From NCBI GenBank assembly GCA_947097375.1, contig CAMURE010000022.1:1-8007 (forward strand): 8,007 nt of DNA. Reading direction: 5' to 3'. The DNA comes from an uncultured Candidatus Saccharibacteria bacterium (GTDB lineage: Bacteria; Patescibacteria; Saccharimonadia; Saccharimonadales; Nanosynbacteraceae). Shown piece after piece: positions 5,810 through 8,007 of the stretch; within the stretch, counting starts at the first letter, position 1, and each line of letters starts with the position of its first letter. Position numbers and translations under genes: made by a program. Below the pieces are notes generated by a model. The model was not told the origin of the DNA, ran no database searches, and saw nothing but the letters and a program-made list of their open reading frames with translations.

Positions 5810-6109
5810 ATGAAAGACAATGTAGTGACGATAGACAAGCCATACTTAAGCGATACGATAGTAATCTTGCTGGTGGTTGCACCGATAGCTTTGTGTGGGC
5901 TGCTCTTTATTGTGGCGAGGTGGGATACGTGGTGGATTCGTGAATATCATGTTACTGAGATAGCGGCAATGGCGCTACCGATGCTGTTGTCGGCGGCGGC
6001 GGTGTGGATGGTGGTGTGGCTGAGGGGTGTATATAAACTCTGTGCGCTGAGCAGCCTCGCGGTAGCGGCATTGTTCTGGCTGGCGTTCCTTTATAAGCTA
6101 TCGCAGTAA
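5810..6109 (+). CDS. Small three-helix membrane protein, function unknown
   Basis: I do not recognise this 99-residue protein. Three hydrophobic segments lie at about 14-36, 48-71 and 76-96. The loop after the first is Trp-rich (RWDTWWIREYHVTE, 37-50) and probably faces out; the short LRGVYK loop (71-76) is probably inside. There is no signal peptide cleavage motif. The ATG is well supported by Shine-Dalgarno GAGGGG with six-base spacing. Its last 12 bases overlap the end of the convergent gene on the other strand, so there is no space for an intergenic terminator between them. Confidence 0.68.
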   Translation: MKDNVVTIDKPYLSDTIVILLVVAPIALCGLLFIVARWDTWWIREYHVTEIAAMALPMLLSAAAVWMVVWLRGVYKLCALSSLAVAALFWLAFLYKLSQ

Positions 6110-6625
6110 TTTTTTACGGCTCTGGCGGTACTTGGTGCGGCGATTGATAGTCATAAGAATTGTTCCGCAGATGAAAAGTGGTGGTACGCAGAATAGGTAC
6201 ACAAACTCTCCCAGCCCATCAGCCAGAAAGCAGTTACCTATGGAAAATCCGCTACCGCAACGCCCCGGAATACCCCATCCGCCGATTGTCATGTCGAGGA
6301 GCATTATAAGTATTGCGAGGTAAAACAGGATGCCTGTTATGACAAGCGGCCAGCGGTTGCGTAGGGCCTGATGGTGGGCGGTGATTGACCGGTCCGTTAT
6401 CCCTATCATCAGCAAGGTGATAAGCATGGCGACAATGAACCACATCGAGTCGTGCAGATAGTAATCATAATAATAGTCGGGTGGACCAAATTGGTCAGAG
6501 TTGAGCTTATGTAGGTGGTCATTATGGGCAGTTGCAAGCACAAAAATGAGAATCGTCAGGCCATAAATAAGCCAACGCATAATGCGGGTAGCAATTGATT
6601 TTTTTGATGGAGCATTTTCACTCAT
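6098..6625 (-). CDS. Four-helix membrane protein with a Tyr-rich and a Cys-containing outer loop, function unknown
   Basis: Unrecognised 175-residue integral membrane protein. Hydrophobic segments lie at about 17-34, 61-78, 92-113 and 139-160. Basic N-terminus, middle loop (DRSITAHHQALRNR) and C-terminal tail (RRTKYRQSRKKLLR) put these inside; the two remaining loops face out. The first outer loop is Tyr-rich (PPDYYYDYYLHD). The second carries C123 and C132 in a Gly-rich stretch, which could form a disulfide. The ATG at 6625 overlaps the murF stop by one base (TGATG), implying translational coupling; a TTG one codon earlier is a less likely start. No strong Shine-Dalgarno is seen. Cotranscription with murF hints at an envelope role, but that is only inference. 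Confidence 0.72.
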   Translation of the reverse strand: MSENAPSKKSIATRIMRWLIYGLTILIFVLATAHNDHLHKLNSDQFGPPDYYYDYYLHDSMWFIVAMLITLLMIGITDRSITAHHQALRNRWPLVITGILFYLAILIMLLDMTIGGWGIPGRCGSGFSIGNCFLADGLGEFVYLFCVPPLFICGTILMTINRRTKYRQSRKKLLR

Positions 6626-7911
6626 CAATGGTCGCTTTCAAAAAACCGCTGTTTCTTTTCGAGCCACGCGTCTGATTGGCGGACGAGTTTCTGGCGATCG
6701 GCGGGATTTTTGAGGAGCGGCTTGATAGCTTCCTCGAGGTAGATGCCGCCCTGGGAGCCCTTAAACAGGAAAGTAGTGTCTTTATTGGCCAGGCGAGCGA
6801 GGAGCTTGGTAGCGTCGGTGGCCTTGGCGAACGAAGTGACGGTGCAGCCATTTTGCCGAGCAACTGGAGCGAGGAATTGCTCGGCCAAGCGGCCGACAGT
6901 GATGATGTGATCAAGCTGCTTTGGGTCGCATAGTGCGCCAACGGCGGCGTGTTCATCGGCTGCGGTCTCGCCCAGCTCGTTCATGTCGCCGAGGACGGCG
7001 ACCTTGGTTTTGGCAGGTAGTTGGTAAAGCGTCGCCAGGGCAGATTTTACGGCAAGGGGACTGGAATTATACGAGTCGTCGATGATGGTCGCATCGTTGA
7101 TACCGGGCAAGATATTCATGCGGCCGCTGACTGGCGTGAAATTCTCGAGCATGGTCATCACGCATTCAATGTCAAGCCCAAGCTCTAACGCCACCGCCGC
7201 TGCGCCGCCGGCAACGCGGAGTTGATGCGTGCCGACAACAGGGATGATGAATGGGCGTGAGGTTTGGTTGGCGTGGATGAGCTGGCAGCGATAGCCCTTG
7301 CCGCTGGTAAATTTACCGATAGCCATCTGATAGTCGGCGCCCGGCTCGGTGCCGTAGGAAATGATTTGGCCGCAATCGGCGAAGTCCACGAACTCGGGGC
7401 GAATATCGTCGCGGTTGTAGACCACTTTTTCGCTATATTCAGCGAGCGCAAATTCCTCGCGGGCGACGGTTTCTAGTGAGCCGAAAAACTCCATGTGCTC
7501 AGGTGCGATGGCGGTGACGATAGTGATGTCGGGGCGAATATAGCGGCCAAACGCAGCCATTTCGCCGGGGTGATCAATGCCGAATTCTTGGACGATAACG
7601 TCGAGGTCATGCTGGCGGCGGGCAGCACGGCGGGCTCGGCCCAAGACCGATAACCAATTCCATACCGAGCGGGGGTTCTGCGGTGAGTCGACACCGAGAA
7701 TTTCTAGTGGCGCGCTAAACTCGGCGTTGAAGTTACCGCGGTTGGTGCGGACTTTGCAGCTGGAGTTTAGGACGCTGACGAGGGTTGATTTGGTGGTGGT
7801 TTTGCCGACGCTGCCGACGACGGCAACAAGCTTGATGTGCGGATTATGCAGGAAGAACGTGGTGACAGAGCGGGCGAGAATGCGCGAGATGAGGGTTTTG
7901 AAGAGTCTCAT
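6625..7911 (-). CDS. murF: MurF-type Mur ligase lacking the usual N-terminal domain
   Basis: MurF adds D-Ala-D-Ala to the stem tripeptide of the peptidoglycan precursor in the cytoplasm, using ATP. The 428 residues show the P-loop VVGSVGKTTTK (31-41), QEFGIDHPGEM (108-118), APEHMEFFGS (136-145), the MurF signature IDDSYNSSP (277-285; family IDD.YNANP), VLGDMNELGE (306-315) and FKGSQGG (383-389; family KGS). Two oddities stand out. The P-loop begins at about residue 31 rather than ~100, so the N-terminal substrate-binding domain is absent and replaced by a short amphipathic basic segment. An in-frame TAA at 7939-7941 with no start codon between excludes a longer protein. The region that normally carries the carbamoyl-lysine (IA.AK.E) reads VAREEFALAE (149-158), with Glu at the expected Lys. 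The stop is a tandem TGA-TGA and overlaps the next gene. No Shine-Dalgarno precedes the ATG. It is a single-copy candidate for MurF, but a divergent amide ligase of the same fold is possible. Confidence 0.87.
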   Translation of the reverse strand: MRLFKTLISRILARSVTTFFLHNPHIKLVAVVGSVGKTTTKSTLVSVLNSSCKVRTNRGNFNAEFSAPLEILGVDSPQNPRSVWNWLSVLGRARRAARRQHDLDVIVQEFGIDHPGEMAAFGRYIRPDITIVTAIAPEHMEFFGSLETVAREEFALAEYSEKVVYNRDDIRPEFVDFADCGQIISYGTEPGADYQMAIGKFTSGKGYRCQLIHANQTSRPFIIPVVGTHQLRVAGGAAAVALELGLDIECVMTMLENFTPVSGRMNILPGINDATIIDDSYNSSPLAVKSALATLYQLPAKTKVAVLGDMNELGETAADEHAAVGALCDPKQLDHIITVGRLAEQFLAPVARQNGCTVTSFAKATDATKLLARLANKDTTFLFKGSQGGIYLEEAIKPLLKNPADRQKLVRQSDAWLEKKQRFFESDH

Positions 7912-7917
7912 GGATAT

Positions 7918-7946
7918 AGTATAGCATTGACCGTGGGGTTAGTCAT
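7918..7946 (-). promoter_or_regulatory. Promoter of murF with extended -10 (predicted leaderless)
   Basis: Read on the minus strand: ATGACT (7941-7946) as a partial -35, a 17-bp spacer ending in TGC, then TATACT (7918-7923) as the -10. The hexamer ends six bases before the murF ATG, so the transcript should start at or very near the start codon. No Shine-Dalgarno is present. The CIRCE element begins only six bases upstream of the -35, so HrcA might also influence this promoter. Confidence 0.62.
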
Positions 7947-7951
7947 ATCTT

Positions 7952-7978
7952 CTAGCACTCACCCTTGACGAGTGCTAA
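7952..7978. promoter_or_regulatory. CIRCE operator (HrcA binding site)
   Basis: CTAGCACTC, nine bases, GAGTGCTAA. The bacterial CIRCE consensus is TTAGCACTC-N9-GAGTGCTAA; only the second base from the left-hand outer end region differs (C for T at the first position, 7952), giving 17 of 18 consensus bases. CIRCE is bound by the HrcA repressor, which controls groES-groEL and often dnaK or hrcA operons during heat shock. The site overlaps the -35 of a rightward promoter, the usual geometry for repression. Confidence 0.93.
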
Positions 7979-7994
7979 TTTGGTGCGGTACAAT
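7965..7994 (+). promoter_or_regulatory. Sigma-70-like promoter overlapping CIRCE, reading off the right edge
   Basis: TTGACG (7965-7970) and TACAAT (7989-7994) with an 18-bp spacer match the housekeeping sigma consensus closely. The -35 lies inside the CIRCE spacer and right arm. No start codon follows before the window ends, so at least about seven bases of leader exist. The controlled gene is outside the window; a heat-shock chaperone gene is the expected target. Confidence 0.78.
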
Positions 7995-8007
7995 GGGTGT
8001 ATTGTTA

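Noticed and set aside
1..8007. CRISPR array, insertion sequence, tRNA or rRNA gene
   Set aside because: No regularly spaced direct repeats, transposase motifs, cloverleaf or rRNA signature was seen on either strand by eye.

Overview
The window looks like a chromosomal segment of a small-genome bacterium, most likely a member of the Candidate Phyla Radiation / Patescibacteria, and within it Candidatus Saccharibacteria (TM7). This is an inference from the gene content and compact layout, from short Mur ligases that lack their usual N-terminal domain, and from many small unrecognised membrane proteins. The standard bacterial code fits: UGA ends several genes at the length expected for the family. 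That argues against the UGA-recoding CPR lineages (SR1/Absconditabacteria, Gracilibacteria). By hand count the + strand is G-rich whichever way the genes point, so it is probably the leading strand.

Layout. (1) 1-512, minus: 5' part of a FemAB-family peptidoglycan bridge aminoacyltransferase that runs off the left edge. It lies 18 bp downstream of (2) tsaD (531-1601, minus), the tRNA t6A synthesis protein. (3) 1602-1641: a 40-bp divergent promoter region containing a 7-bp inverted repeat and two overlapping extended -10 promoters. (4) 1642-2940, plus: a MurE-type ligase lacking the UDP-binding N-terminal domain and the DNPR motif. Three bases later comes (5) 2944-5118, plus: a 724-residue RNA-repair protein joining polynucleotide kinase, a binuclear metallophosphatase and a T4 Rnl1-like RNA ligase. 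(6) 5119-6109, plus: a lower-GC stretch with a 60-codon orphan ORF of inverted GC skew and two small membrane proteins. (7) 6098-6625, minus: a four-helix membrane protein that overlaps the end of the preceding gene and is coupled to (8) murF (6625-7911, minus), also lacking its N-terminal domain. (9) 7912-8007: the murF promoter, then a near-perfect CIRCE (HrcA) operator overlapping a sigma-70-like promoter that points out of the right edge, presumably toward a chaperone gene.

How the genes fit together: FemAB, MurE and MurF belong to stem-peptide and cross-bridge synthesis of peptidoglycan. TsaD and the RNA-repair protein both act on RNA, with tRNA the substrate of TsaD and a plausible substrate of the repair protein. 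The small membrane proteins have no function I can assign.

The most interesting signals are the three-domain RNA-repair protein; two Mur ligases that both start almost at the P-loop, with upstream in-frame stops ruling out misplaced starts; a consistent promoter architecture in which TGn-TAnnnT lies 6-8 bases before ATG with no well-placed Shine-Dalgarno (predicted leaderless mRNAs); and the compositionally odd 5131-5313 patch.
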